A DNA stretch of 64,000 nt from Cecembia rubra (GTDB lineage Bacteria; Bacteroidota; Bacteroidia; Cytophagales; Cyclobacteriaceae), in contig NZ_PYGF01000001.1 of the NCBI RefSeq assembly GCF_003014575.1, positions 868,001-932,000 on the forward strand, given 5' to 3'. Every line of letters starts with the position of its first letter. Positions within the stretch are counted from its first letter, which is position 1. A program made the translations under genes and the position numbers. Shown here piece by piece: positions 53,838 through 63,596 of this stretch. The notes under the pieces are model-generated. The model did not search any database. It was not told where the DNA came from and saw only the letters and a list, made by a program, of their open reading frames with translations.

Positions 53838-56357
53838 TCAATAGGGATCCACATCCACAATAAATCGGATTCCCCTGAACTCTTTATGGGCTTGAAGTTC
53901 TTCCAAAATCAGAAGAAGCTCGTGTTTAAATTGGGACTGGGCATTTCCAGTCCTATCCAATTTTGCTATAGACTCAAAAATAAACTGATTCTTGATTTTC
54001 CCTATCAGGCCTTTTTCCGGGCCTAACAAAATCTTTTTAACCTGAATATCTCCCATTAGGTTATGCAGGTGCTTGGCTGCCTTCTCAGCAGTTTTGAAGT
54101 CTTTATGCCTTGTCGTTATTTTTAGCAATTTTACAAAGGGAGGATAAAAAAACCGCTGCCTTTCCCCCATCTCCTGGATGTAAAAATTCTTATAATCTCC
54201 AGCCATGATCTGCTGAAATATCTGTTGCTCAGGCCTTCTGGTCTGTATAATCACTACACCTCTTTTTTCTCTTCTACCCGCCCTACCAGCTACTTGGGTA
54301 AGTTGTTGGAAAGCACGTTCTCCCGCCCTAAAATCAGGAAAATAGAGAATTCTGTCTGCATCCATTATCCCTACTACAGTTACTTTTTCAAAATCTAGGC
54401 CTTTGGTAATCATCTGGGTTCCAACCAAAATGTCTACATTCCCAGAGCCAAAATCCTCCAGTATGCGCTGGTAGCCATATTTACTTCTGGTTGTATCCAG
54501 GTCCATCCTGGCTATTCTGGCTTCTGGAAAAAGGAGCCCAAGGCTCTCTTCAATCCTTTCTGTACCCAATCCAACAGCACTGAGTTTGGAGCTCCCACAG
54601 GCCGGACAGGAATGGGGAACCTTTTCTTTGAAACCACAGTAATGGCAACGCATTTCTGCGCCAAACTGATGATAAGTCAAACTGACATCACAATGCTCAC
54701 ATTCCGGAATCCAACCACAATCCTCACAGGAAATATAAGGTGCATAGCCCCTCCTGTTTTGAAAAATCAGTACCTGTTCCTGATTGTTCAGTGCATCTTG
54801 GATCTTCTCCCGCATCAATCGGGTAAAATCCAATTTCAAGAGGTTTTTTTTCTTATCCACCAACATATCTGCAAGATGATATTCCGGCAATTGAGCATCT
54901 CCATAACGCTTTTCCAAAGTCACATATCCATACTTCTTCATGCGGGCATTATAAAATGTCTCAAAAGATGGTGTTGCAGTTCCCAACAAAGTTTTGGCCT
55001 GATGTAGCCAGGACAACATAATTGCGGCATCACGCGCATGAAATCTTGGAGCTGGATCAAACTGCTTGAAGGAAATTTCATGCTCCTCATCCACAATCAC
55101 CAGTCCCAAACTATCAAAAGGCAAAAAAATAGAACTTCTTACCCCTACAACAAATGAAAATTTACCGCTCAAGACGCCATTCCAGACCTCCACCCTTTCA
55201 TTGTCGGAATATTTGGAATGGTACACCCCCATCTTACCACCAAAAACTTGCCTCAGGCGTCCGACTATATGGGTAGTCAAAGCAATTTCAGGCAATAATA
55301 ACAATACCTGTGAGCCCCCGGCCAATGCTTCTTGTATGAGCGTAATGTACACCTCTGTTTTACCACTACCCGTAATCCCATGTAAAAGTACTGTATTCTT
55401 TTCCTCAAAAGCCGCTTTAATCTCTTGTTGGGCTTGCTGCTGCCCTTCTGATAAAACCACTCCTTCCTCCAGTGACTGTTCATCTTCAAAGCGGCTTACT
55501 ATTATTTTGTACTCCTCCAAAACACCGTTTTTGATGAGGGTTTTTAAACTTGAAACCGACATACCTGCATCAATAAGCACCTTCTTTTCCAGGCCTTTTT
55601 GATTAAGCTCAGGATTTCTGTACACGGGGACCTCCTGAAGGTATTTTAGCAATATCTCTTCCTGTTTAGGTTTGCTACTGACCTCATTGAACACAGCCTC
55701 CAAAGCTTTCTTGTCCCTGGAAATTTCGGAATTCAGCCGAATCCTTGTTTCAACCTTTGGGTTATACTTTTCTTTAACCTCCTCAAACACCAAAATGGCT
55801 TCTTTGATGACCAAGCTTTTGATGATTCCATGTATGGATTTGATACCAAGCACTACTTCACAATCTTCATAGCTCATCTCTTCTTTCTGCCTCAGAGCCT
55901 GAAGAAGAAGTTCTTCTCTATCATCCAATGGATAAGGAGAAGTATCTGCATCGAAGGTAGGATTAAGCTGTATCTTACTTTCACTGCTTAATTTAAGTCC
56001 CGAAGGCAGCGCTGCATTCATGACTTCTCCTATGTGGCAACAATAATATTCGGCCATCCAAGCCCAAAAGCGAATCTGAATTGGATTAACAGAGGCATGG
56101 GCTTCCAAGACATCCAAAATTGGTTTGGCCTCATATGAAGTAGGTGGCTTTTGGTGAACTTTTGCAATGATACCTGTCAAGATTTTTTTCTTGCCAAACT
56201 GCACGATTACCCTGAAACCAATTCCAATCTCCTCTTTCAGATTTCTGGGAATCTTGTAGGTAAACATTTTCGGTATAGGTACAGGCAGAATGACATCTGC
56301 AAAAAATGCTGAATCTCCATCCTTTATTTCTTCAAGGTCGCCGAATAATGTTTCCAA
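53838..56357 (-). CDS. priA: Primosomal replication restart helicase PriA
   Basis: An 839-residue superfamily 2 helicase. N-terminal DNA-binding domain (FADVILPVPIPKMFTYKIP) is followed by Walker A LLHGITGSGKTEVYI, DEEHEISFKQFDPAPRFHARD, the eight-Cys zinc region (CEDCGWIPECEHC, CHYCG, CPACGSSKL) and VGTQMITKGLDFEKVTVVGI with QLTQVAGRAGR. It reloads the replisome at stalled forks. The stop lies 20 bases before the his promoter. Confidence 0.97.
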   Translation of the reverse strand: METLFGDLEEIKDGDSAFFADVILPVPIPKMFTYKIPRNLKEEIGIGFRVIVQFGKKKILTGIIAKVHQKPPTSYEAKPILDVLEAHASVNPIQIRFWAWMAEYYCCHIGEVMNAALPSGLKLSSESKIQLNPTFDADTSPYPLDDREELLLQALRQKEEMSYEDCEVVLGIKSIHGIIKSLVIKEAILVFEEVKEKYNPKVETRIRLNSEISRDKKALEAVFNEVSSKPKQEEILLKYLQEVPVYRNPELNQKGLEKKVLIDAGMSVSSLKTLIKNGVLEEYKIIVSRFEDEQSLEEGVVLSEGQQQAQQEIKAAFEEKNTVLLHGITGSGKTEVYITLIQEALAGGSQVLLLLPEIALTTHIVGRLRQVFGGKMGVYHSKYSDNERVEVWNGVLSGKFSFVVGVRSSIFLPFDSLGLVIVDEEHEISFKQFDPAPRFHARDAAIMLSWLHQAKTLLGTATPSFETFYNARMKKYGYVTLEKRYGDAQLPEYHLADMLVDKKKNLLKLDFTRLMREKIQDALNNQEQVLIFQNRRGYAPYISCEDCGWIPECEHCDVSLTYHQFGAEMRCHYCGFKEKVPHSCPACGSSKLSAVGLGTERIEESLGLLFPEARIARMDLDTTRSKYGYQRILEDFGSGNVDILVGTQMITKGLDFEKVTVVGIMDADRILYFPDFRAGERAFQQLTQVAGRAGRREKRGVVIIQTRRPEQQIFQQIMAGDYKNFYIQEMGERQRFFYPPFVKLLKITTRHKDFKTAEKAAKHLHNLMGDIQVKKILLGPEKGLIGKIKNQFIFESIAKLDRTGNAQSQFKHELLLILEELQAHKEFRGIRFIVDVDPY

Positions 56358-56604
56358 AAGTTAAAAGATTTTTAATGCCAATGTCTGGATTTCGATAGAC
56401 TGGAAAACTCCAATTGCACTCAGAGTATTTTTAATGGCCTAAATTAAGGGAATTCAATTGTCATTTGGAAAGATTTCAATCAAATGCCTTACAAATTTCA
56501 CGACAATTTTTGTCAGTACTTGAACGACAAATCTGCATTGGCAACTTTTCCGACAGGGATTTTAAGCTTACTTTTACCAAAAGTGTTTGCAGTAAAACAA
56601 AACC

Positions 56605-57651
56605 ATGAACAAAAGACTATTTTTAAAAACCCTGGGAATAGGACTTACAGGCTTACCTTTAGCCCAAGCCTTGGCTAATGATGAAATTGAACCTGCCAAA
56701 AAAGTTTTATTGCCAATGGGCATTCAAAAAGGCGATAAAATTGGAATAGTCAGTCCTTCTGCCGCAACTGCCGACAGAATTCAGTTTGAATTTGCAAAAG
56801 AAACTATGGAGGCGCTTGGATTTGAGGTACAGTTGGGAGAAAATCTAAAAAACAGAAGGGGCCATCTAGCCGGGACAGATGAAGAAAGGGCTAATGACAT
56901 CAACAGGATGTTTGAGAATAGGGAAATCAAGGCCATAATTTGTATCAGAGGCGGATCGGGTGCTGCAAGAATATTACCCCTGCTGGATTATCAAAGCATA
57001 AAAAAGAATCCAAAGCCACTTCTTGGTTATTCAGATATTACGGCACTTCATAATGCAATCCATACAAAGACAGGACTGATTACCTTCCATGGCCCAAATG
57101 GCTCAGGAAGCTGGAACAGCTTTAATGTCAGGCAATTTGAAAATCTGTTTTTCAAAAAAGAATTGGTCCTATTCGAAAATGAACAAATTAAAGGAGATGA
57201 CCTGATTGTAAAACAAAACCGCATCCAAACCATCCGCCAGGGAAAGGTAAGCGGCAAAATATTAGGAGGAAACCTGACTGTATTGACCGCTTTGTCAGGC
57301 ACACCTTATCTACCGGATTTTAAGGATGCCATTTTGTTTGTAGAGGATATAGGAGAAGATCCTTATAAAATTGACCGAATGATGAGTACACTCATGCTGA
57401 ATGGAACCCTTTCAAAGATCAAAGGATTTATCTTTGGGCAATGTTCAGATTGTAATCCATCAGGAGGATATGGCTCCCTTACATTGGATGATATACTAGA
57501 AGATTATATTCTCCCGTTGAATATTCCTGCTTACAAGGGGGCAATGATTGGCCATGTTCCTAAACAGTTTATCATACCTGTAGGCAGCCAGGTTGAGATG
57601 GATGCCAGTATCGGTAGATTTAAACTATTGGATAAAGTATTTAATGATTAA
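56605..57651 (+). CDS. LD-carboxypeptidase (peptidase family S66)
   Basis: A 348-residue exported serine carboxypeptidase; signal MNKRLFLKTLGIGLTGLPLAQALA. GDKIGIVSPSAA, ICIRGGSGAARILPLLDY, the nucleophile motif GYSDITALHNAI and FVEDIGEDPYKIDRM (catalytic Glu) match LdcA/MccF. It should remove the terminal D-Ala from muropeptide tetrapeptides or a related substrate. The SGNH hydrolase follows 9 bases later. Confidence 0.93.
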   Translation: MNKRLFLKTLGIGLTGLPLAQALANDEIEPAKKVLLPMGIQKGDKIGIVSPSAATADRIQFEFAKETMEALGFEVQLGENLKNRRGHLAGTDEERANDINRMFENREIKAIICIRGGSGAARILPLLDYQSIKKNPKPLLGYSDITALHNAIHTKTGLITFHGPNGSGSWNSFNVRQFENLFFKKELVLFENEQIKGDDLIVKQNRIQTIRQGKVSGKILGGNLTVLTALSGTPYLPDFKDAILFVEDIGEDPYKIDRMMSTLMLNGTLSKIKGFIFGQCSDCNPSGGYGSLTLDDILEDYILPLNIPAYKGAMIGHVPKQFIIPVGSQVEMDASIGRFKLLDKVFND

Positions 57652-57660
57652 TCACTGATA

Positions 57661-58365
57661 ATGAATAAATTAACTTATTTTATTTTACTACTCTCAAGCA
57701 TCTATTTCAACTGTACTCAGCCAAAAAGAACAGACAATCGCATGAAAGATCAGAAACTTACCTATCTGGCTTTGGGAGATTCTTACACTATAGGTGAAGG
57801 TGTGGAAGAAGCTGGCAGATATCCCAATCAGACAGTAGAATTATTAAAATCATTTGGGCTTAATTTTGAAAAACCCACCATCATTGCAAAAACCGGATGG
57901 ACTACTGATGAATTAAATGCTGGCATCAATAATGCTGGGATTGAGCATAAAACTTTTGATTTGGTAACCCTTCTAATTGGTGTAAACAACCAATATAGAG
58001 GAAGATCAATAGAAAATTACCAAGAAGAATTTGAAGATTTATTAAATCAAGCAATCCGATTTGCTGATGGGGATGCAAGCCATGTTGCGGTCATTTCCAT
58101 TCCAGATTGGGGAGTCACTCCTTTTGCATTGGATAAAGGCTCCAATCAACAGAAAGTGAAACAAGAAATTGACTTATTCAACAAGGTCAATGGAGAAATC
58201 TCGAAAAAAATGGGAGTACATTATATCCATATCACGGAAAGGTACAGGGAAGTTGGTTTCTTACCTGAAATGGTGGTAGAAGACAAGTTACATCCCAGCC
58301 ATTTGATATATGAAGAATGGGCCATAGAATTGGCAAAAATTATTGAAAAAAAGATGCAGTTTTAA
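57661..58365 (+). CDS. SGNH/GDSL hydrolase lipoprotein
   Basis: A 234-residue esterase-type protein. A lipoprotein signal ends at SIYFNC, though the lipobox is weak. The block I serine is in YLALGDSYTIGEG; LLIGVNNQYRG is block III (G-x-N-x); the catalytic Asp/His are in VEDKLHPSHLIYEEWA. The substrate is an ester or acetylated sugar of unknown kind. It is downstream of the carboxypeptidase and likely co-transcribed. Confidence 0.92.
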   Translation: MNKLTYFILLLSSIYFNCTQPKRTDNRMKDQKLTYLALGDSYTIGEGVEEAGRYPNQTVELLKSFGLNFEKPTIIAKTGWTTDELNAGINNAGIEHKTFDLVTLLIGVNNQYRGRSIENYQEEFEDLLNQAIRFADGDASHVAVISIPDWGVTPFALDKGSNQQKVKQEIDLFNKVNGEISKKMGVHYIHITERYREVGFLPEMVVEDKLHPSHLIYEEWAIELAKIIEKKMQF

Positions 58366-58368
58366 AAT

Positions 58369-58398
58369 TAAAAAGGAGGTACAAATACCTCCTTTTTT
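58369..58398. terminator. Bidirectional terminator
   Basis: AAAAAGGAGGTA (58370-58381) pairs with TACCTCCTTTTT (58386-58397) around CAAA, between the convergent SGNH hydrolase and DUF1573 genes. Confidence 0.93.
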
Positions 58399-58407
58399 TA
58401 GTACTGA

Positions 58408-58803
58408 TTATTTTGTCCCTTTGGGAAGTACATTAGAAATAAGGGATACTTTTTCAATTGGTTCGGAGGCATTGGAATAAATCCTCACCACTGAATTTTG
58501 TTGGCCCATTTTACCGGCTGAGTTGAATACTACCTTCAACTCCCCTGTTGCACCTGGAGCAATAGGCTGCTTAGGCCAGTTTGGTGCAGTACAACCACAG
58601 GTAACTGCCACATTAGAAATTACCAATGGGGCATCACCTGTATTGGTAAAAACAAAAGTATGCTCAACCCTATCACCTTGTGTGATATTTCCAAAGTCAA
58701 TTGATTTCTCTTTGAAATCAATGATGGCACCTTTTTTCTCGGTTTGAGCATGTACGGCAAATACCATTAAGGACATTACCGCTAGCAAAAACAACTTTTT
58801 CAT
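58408..58803 (-). CDS. DUF1573 Ig-like exported protein
   Basis: A 131-residue protein with signal MKKLFLLAVMSLMVFAVHAQ. The single DUF1573 domain has IDFGNITQGDRVEHTFVFTN, LVISNVAVTCGCTAPNWPKQPIAPG and GELKVVFNSAGK. The Cys-Gly-Cys is usual for the family. Such proteins are abundant, secreted and of unknown function in Bacteroidota. Confidence 0.93.
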   Translation of the reverse strand: MKKLFLLAVMSLMVFAVHAQTEKKGAIIDFKEKSIDFGNITQGDRVEHTFVFTNTGDAPLVISNVAVTCGCTAPNWPKQPIAPGATGELKVVFNSAGKMGQQNSVVRIYSNASEPIEKVSLISNVLPKGTK

Positions 58804-58832
58804 AGTAATTGTATTTAGTTTTCGTTGGTTAC

Positions 58833-60272
58833 TTATTCTTTGTTGCTAATATAAAACTTTGCATGGAAGTTTACCATAAACAACTCCTTCTTTGCTCTTG
58901 TCACCGCTGTGTACAGCCACCGGATATAATCAGTATTTACCATTTCATCTGTCAGATAGCCCTGATCTATAAAAACTGCATCCCATTGTCCCCCCTGCGA
59001 CTTATGACATGTCAGTGCATACGCAAATTTAACCTGAAGAGCCGTAAGGTATGGATCTTTTTTTATCAGTTCCATCCTTTCTGCTTTATTGGCCACATCC
59101 GCATAATCCTCGGACACCTGCCTATAGAGGGACCTGTATTCTTCATTGCTCAAAGAAGGTCCTGAAGAATACAATGTATCCATGATGACTTTTGCTTCAA
59201 AGAAAGGTTCGTCTGGATAATCCAGTAATCTCAATTCCAATGTAGCAAATCTCAGGCCATACATTTCCTCAAATGACCTGATTTTGATAACCTCTACAAA
59301 ATCACCATTTGCCAAAAAATTAACTTTGTCAGAATCTGCCATATAGGCATAATTGTTTTTGACAATCATCAAAAGATCACCGGCACTGATTTCATCATCA
59401 TAAAAATGAATAGTTCTTCGGATATACTGATTATACTGTACGGCTGCTTTATTGGACCTGGTAACTATGGCTGTATTCTCCACCCCATATTTATTATAAG
59501 CATACCTCAATCCATCCTCTAAACGCTCCCCTGTCATCTTGAAAAAATCCTGGAAACCTGTTGTTTTAAATACTATTTCCGGATGCTTGGCCTGTATTTG
59601 GTCCCTTAAATATGTTGCATTGAACAAAATCCCCGATTCAAGTTCTTGACGCTTGACTTCTTTGAGTTCAATACTGTCTACTTTCAACCTGAAATGCCTG
59701 ACCAAATAATCTGAGACCAAGGCAGGACTTTGGCTACTGCCTACCGGCGGCAGCTGCGCCGTATCGCCTACCAACAGAAGGCGGTTATTTGAATTCTGAA
59801 ATACGAAATGAATGAGATCCCTTAATAAGCTTCTCCCTCCTATGAGTTCATCCGCCAACATGGAAGCTTCATCCACGATGAAAAGGGTATCTTTATAATA
59901 ATTTTTGAGCAACTCAAAGCCGGCACCAGACTCGCCGATTTCATCTTTGGGGCGGTAAATTATCTTATGAATGGTAAATGCAGATTTGCTGCTATAATTT
60001 CCCATGACTTTAGCAGCCCTTCCTGTAGGCGCCAAAAGCATAGATTTCATTTTCAAGCGGGGCAAAATTTTGACCAATGCTGATATTATGGAGGTTTTAC
60101 CCGTACCGGCATACCCTTTTAAAATAAATGCATGGGTTTCTTTGTTGTCTCTCCCGAAAAACAGGTCCATCTTCATGATAAAATCCATTTGGCCCCCAGT
60201 AGGTGCAAATGGAAAATATTTTAACAGAAGAGTCGAGGGCTTTATTCCTACTTCCTTATCTTTACTCATCAT
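58833..60272 (-). CDS. RecD/Dda-like superfamily 1 DNA helicase
   Basis: A 479-residue ATPase. Walker A is LKGYAGTGKTSIISAL, Walker B VDEASML, then GDTAQLPPVGSSQSPALV (motif III), TRSNKAAVQYNQ and the C-terminal UvrD-like ALTCHKSQGGQWDAVFID and YTAVTRAKKEL. It lacks the N-terminal extension of RecD2 and no recB or recC is nearby, so it is a stand-alone helicase of uncertain role. Two start Mets are adjacent (60272 and 60269). It is divergent from a NUDIX gene 23 bases away. Confidence 0.9.
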   Translation of the reverse strand: MMSKDKEVGIKPSTLLLKYFPFAPTGGQMDFIMKMDLFFGRDNKETHAFILKGYAGTGKTSIISALVKILPRLKMKSMLLAPTGRAAKVMGNYSSKSAFTIHKIIYRPKDEIGESGAGFELLKNYYKDTLFIVDEASMLADELIGGRSLLRDLIHFVFQNSNNRLLLVGDTAQLPPVGSSQSPALVSDYLVRHFRLKVDSIELKEVKRQELESGILFNATYLRDQIQAKHPEIVFKTTGFQDFFKMTGERLEDGLRYAYNKYGVENTAIVTRSNKAAVQYNQYIRRTIHFYDDEISAGDLLMIVKNNYAYMADSDKVNFLANGDFVEVIKIRSFEEMYGLRFATLELRLLDYPDEPFFEAKVIMDTLYSSGPSLSNEEYRSLYRQVSEDYADVANKAERMELIKKDPYLTALQVKFAYALTCHKSQGGQWDAVFIDQGYLTDEMVNTDYIRWLYTAVTRAKKELFMVNFHAKFYISNKE

Positions 60273-60295
60273 TAGAGGACCAATCTAAGCGTTAA

Positions 60296-60799
60296 ATGAC
60301 AAATTTGGAAAAAGAGCTTGTAGATAAATTTGGAGGAAGGCTTAGAACCAGAGTAAACGGCATCTTGATCAAGAATGAGGAAATACTAATGGTCAAACAT
60401 AAAATGTCAACTGACAGTTTTTTTTGGAATGTTCCAGGTGGAGGAATGAAATATGGTTCTTCTGTGGAAAAAAATCTTGAAAGAGAATTTATAGAAGAAA
60501 CGGGACTGATGATAAAAGTAAAAAAATTTATCTGTGCCCATGAATTTCTAGAGCCTCCCCTTCATGCTATCGAACTCTTTTTTGAAGTTGAGGAAATTGG
60601 AGGAAGCTTAATATTGGGAAAAGATCCCGAACTTGATGAAGGCAAGCAGTTGATCACAGAAATACGCTATTTGAACCTTGAAAAACTGAGCCTGATCAAA
60701 AATCCGGAAAAACATCCTATATTTTGGGGAATAAAATCACTGAATGATGTGAGAAAATGGAATGGATATTTTAATTTTGAAAATAATTCTATAAAATAG
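60296..60799 (+). CDS. NUDIX hydrolase
   Basis: A 167-residue hydrolase. The Nudix box reads GGGMKYGSSVEKNLEREFIEETGL; the Glu in the G-x5-E half appears replaced by Ser, but the REFIEETG metal-binding core is intact. WNVPGGG precedes it. The substrate is unknown. It lies between the helicase and the unknown membrane protein. Confidence 0.9.
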   Translation: MTNLEKELVDKFGGRLRTRVNGILIKNEEILMVKHKMSTDSFFWNVPGGGMKYGSSVEKNLEREFIEETGLMIKVKKFICAHEFLEPPLHAIELFFEVEEIGGSLILGKDPELDEGKQLITEIRYLNLEKLSLIKNPEKHPIFWGIKSLNDVRKWNGYFNFENNSIK

Positions 60800-60851
60800 C
60801 ACCTTATAAAATTACCATCAACCTTTATAAAAAGATTAAATCATCTTAAAA

Positions 60852-61433
60852 ATGACGCTAACCAGAATTTTATCCGTAGTTTTCTTAGTGGGAGCTCTTG
60901 GTTTAGGCTACATGCTTTACAAGAGTGTTGACGATGTCATGCAAGAAGAAAAAAGAATTGCAGCCATCGAATCCAGAATTATTGAAAAACTCCAAATGTT
61001 AAGAGACGCCCAGATCGCATACATTGCTGCTAATGGAGAATATGCAGCTAACTGGCAGGATCTTAAAAAATTCATTGAGGATGGTGATATTTGGATTGTA
61101 CAAAGGAAAGAAACAACCAAACTATTGGCATATGGTAAGGAAGAAATTACTGTAAGCTTTGATACACTTGGCTCTGTACCTGTTCTTGATTCTCTTTTCA
61201 ATGAAAGAAGGTATCCAAACTTCAATTTGGAAAATTTGAACATAGTTCCTGGTTCTGGCGGAAAGGAATTTGAATTCTTTGCAGATAAGATCGAAAGAAG
61301 CCAAAGACAGATAGGCGTGTTCGAAATCAGGGATCCGGATCCGATCAACCCTAAGAGAAGAATGAATAACAAAGAAAAGGCACTTAGGGTAGGATCTAGA
61401 ACAGATTCTTCTACTTCAGGAAACTGGGAGTAA
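60852..61433 (+). CDS. Unknown membrane-anchored protein
   Basis: A 193-residue protein with one N-terminal helix (about 5-22, ILSVVFLVGALGLGYMLY), then a helical segment (EEKRIAAIESRIIEKLQMLRDAQIAYIAANGEYAANWQDLKKFI) resembling the stalk and first helix of pilin-like or periplasmic lipid-binding proteins, and a beta-rich remainder. The C terminus is rich in Ser and Arg. Only two bases separate it from the DUF3822 gene, suggesting co-expression. Not recognised as a named family. Confidence 0.75.
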   Translation: MTLTRILSVVFLVGALGLGYMLYKSVDDVMQEEKRIAAIESRIIEKLQMLRDAQIAYIAANGEYAANWQDLKKFIEDGDIWIVQRKETTKLLAYGKEEITVSFDTLGSVPVLDSLFNERRYPNFNLENLNIVPGSGGKEFEFFADKIERSQRQIGVFEIRDPDPINPKRRMNNKEKALRVGSRTDSSTSGNWE

Positions 61434-61435
61434 TT

Positions 61436-62269
61436 TTGGTTCAAACGACTGAAAATATCTTGAAAAAACTATACTGCGATAAATATGATTCCAAAATGGT
61501 TTCGTATTTATCGCTTTTCTTATATGATGATATAAGAATCCTTTTGGGAAAAGACATCAACAGAAAGGTTGTTGCTGTACATACCTGGAACCTTCTGGCT
61601 TCAGCTGAGAAACCTATTTCCCAAGTTTGGAAAGATGAACTCTATAAATTGGATGTTCCGACCAATGTATTTGTTCATAACCAATATTTTTCATTAGTGC
61701 CTGGTGTCGTGTTCAACCCCGACTTTTTGGATACCTACCTCGCTTTCTCCAGTGACCTTCCCGTAGATTTAAAGACTTATTACACCGGTTTGGATAGTAA
61801 CAATGTACAACTCGTGGGAGGAATGGATACTAAATTGTTTCAATTGCTGAGTGATGGCAAATCATATGTTTCATTCCACCATGGGGCAAGCTCCTTTCTG
61901 TCTTACTGCCTGAATGAAAAATCGAAGCTACTCCCACAAGAAATCCTGGTTTATTTGTTTGATAAATCATTTTATATAGCAGCATTTGACAAACAATCTC
62001 TAGTTCTTTTCAATAAGTTTAATGTTCAAAGCAAAGAGGACCTATTGAAATATCTATTCGGAATCACCAATCAACTGGGTTTTGACAGAAAGCATTGCCG
62101 ATTCACTTTATTTGGTAAACACGGCCTTTTTGAAATTAAGAGTAACTGGGCATTGGATTACTTCAAAAACTTTAAAATTGAGCAGATCCATTTTAACCAA
62201 AGCTACCATCCTGGAACGGAATCCTTTGCCAATACCAATCATTTTGAATCACATTGGGAAATCAACTGA
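61436..62269 (+). CDS. DUF3822 family protein
   Basis: A 277-residue cytoplasmic protein of the DUF3822 family, whose fold is expected to be a degenerate actin/hexokinase-like ATPase. Recognisable parts are ILVYLFDKSFYIAAFDKQSLVLFNKFNVQSKEDLLKYLF and the C-terminal LFGKHGLFEIKSNW. The start is TTG at 61436, two bases past the previous stop; the first ATG (61496) would remove the conserved opening region. It precedes coaD, a neighbourhood seen widely in Bacteroidota. Its function is unknown. Confidence 0.82.
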   Translation: MVQTTENILKKLYCDKYDSKMVSYLSLFLYDDIRILLGKDINRKVVAVHTWNLLASAEKPISQVWKDELYKLDVPTNVFVHNQYFSLVPGVVFNPDFLDTYLAFSSDLPVDLKTYYTGLDSNNVQLVGGMDTKLFQLLSDGKSYVSFHHGASSFLSYCLNEKSKLLPQEILVYLFDKSFYIAAFDKQSLVLFNKFNVQSKEDLLKYLFGITNQLGFDRKHCRFTLFGKHGLFEIKSNWALDYFKNFKIEQIHFNQSYHPGTESFANTNHFESHWEIN

Positions 62270-62362
62270 TACATAAGTAGATTTAAGCCTATTTCTAATT
62301 CCAGCTAATTCAGATATTTAGCGCAATTGAAAACTGATTACTTCCTTATCCCAAGACTATAA

Positions 62363-62818
62363 ATGAAAAAAATAGCTATTTTCCCAGGATCATTTGATCC
62401 ATATACCAAGGGTCATCATGACATTGTATTGAGAAGCCTCAATCTGTTCGATGAAGTAATTATCGGCATTGGGTATAATTCAGCTAAAAAGAACAGGTAT
62501 TTTGATATTGAGACAATAGTATCCAAAATCGAGGAGTTATATAAAGGTGATCCAAGGGTAAGTGTGTTGGTTTATAATGACCTGACATCTACCATTGCCA
62601 AACAACATGGGGCAAATTTTTTGGTAAGAGGATTAAGAAATACCACAGATTTTGAGTATGAAAATACAATCAGCCAAATGAACCGAAAACTCAATCCTGA
62701 CTTGGAAACAGTTTTTTTGATTACTTCACCTCAATATGCCACCGTAAGCTCTACCATTATCCGTGAAGTCCATCGGTATGGTGGTAATGTAAGTGATTAC
62801 CTTCCTTATGAGGTATGA
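62363..62818 (+). CDS. coaD: Pantetheine-phosphate adenylyltransferase
   Basis: A 151-residue enzyme of coenzyme A synthesis, making dephospho-CoA from ATP and phosphopantetheine. FPGSFDPYTKGHHDIVLRSL has the nucleotidyltransferase T/HxGH motif, LVRGLRNTTDFEYE is the substrate loop and YATVSSTIIREVHRYGG is the conserved C-terminal part. Its last 13 bases overlap the convergent NUDIX gene. Confidence 0.97.
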   Translation: MKKIAIFPGSFDPYTKGHHDIVLRSLNLFDEVIIGIGYNSAKKNRYFDIETIVSKIEELYKGDPRVSVLVYNDLTSTIAKQHGANFLVRGLRNTTDFEYENTISQMNRKLNPDLETVFLITSPQYATVSSTIIREVHRYGGNVSDYLPYEV

Positions 62819-63492
62819 ACCTTAGGTAGTAGTTTCAAGAATCTCTTGTACAAATAGCGCATAGAAGGATAGGAATTCACCAAAGCCACTTTGGCTTCAT
62901 GATGCCTCATCCAGCGGATATCATCTATACCCTCTTCCTTTTGGGGCTTCAAACCACTATCATTGATATTTTCCATGGCAAACCAATAGGTCTTCTTCAA
63001 AATGCTCTTCCTATTATGAGTATAGGTATGCCAGGTTTTACATATCTCAGGGCCAAGTTTAACTTTGATACCGCATTCTTCCTCTACCTCCCTGACAGCA
63101 CATTCCTCCGGAGTTTCTCCTTTATCAAACTTCCCCTTAGGCAGATCCCATTTTCCAAATCTATAGATAAATAAGACCTTCTGATCCTTGGTCACAACTC
63201 CCCCTGCTGCCTTGATGACAGTAAATCTGCTCTTGATGAAATCCTTGATTTCTTTTTTGTTTTCTGTAAGGATAGTAACAGAATCCAAATTCTTCAATTT
63301 TCGGGTCCTCAAAACATAAAGGAGCTTAATTATGACATCCCTACTGGGTTCAATGATCAAAATATCCTCATGAAAATCCTCTGAGGCAGGCAGATCCACG
63401 GGATGGTCATAGACACATTCATATGTCTTATCCTTCGGCAATTCTTCAGAAGAAGCAATATCCAAAGGCTTGTCATTGATAAAAACTTTCAT
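62806..63492 (-). CDS. NUDIX hydrolase with N-terminal domain
   Basis: A 228-residue protein. Residues 1-80 form a small domain not recognised here (IIEPSRDVIIKLLYVLRTRKLKNLDSV). A complete Nudix box, KGKFDKGETPEECAVREVEEECGI, lies in the C-terminal part after KWDLPKG. It may act on a (di)nucleotide such as diadenosine polyphosphates or ADP-ribose; the substrate is unknown. It is divergent from pyrE. Confidence 0.92.
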   Translation of the reverse strand: MKVFINDKPLDIASSEELPKDKTYECVYDHPVDLPASEDFHEDILIIEPSRDVIIKLLYVLRTRKLKNLDSVTILTENKKEIKDFIKSRFTVIKAAGGVVTKDQKVLFIYRFGKWDLPKGKFDKGETPEECAVREVEEECGIKVKLGPEICKTWHTYTHNRKSILKKTYWFAMENINDSGLKPQKEEGIDDIRWMRHHEAKVALVNSYPSMRYLYKRFLKLLPKVHTS

Positions 63493-63584
63493 GGCCAGAT
63501 ATAGTTTGGCAAAGACATTTCAACTCCTGCCAAAAATGCACAAAATTTTTTAGCCCTCACAGTACCCCCTAATTTTTTATCTTT

Positions 63585-63592
63585 TAATTTTG
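63585..63592 (+). promoter_or_regulatory. Candidate -7 box of pyrE
   Basis: TAATTTTG matches TAnnTTTG and lies only four bases before the ATG at 63597, so the transcript could be leaderless. No good TTTG is found at the -33 position, so the call is weak. Confidence 0.3.
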
Positions 63593-63596
63593 AGAC

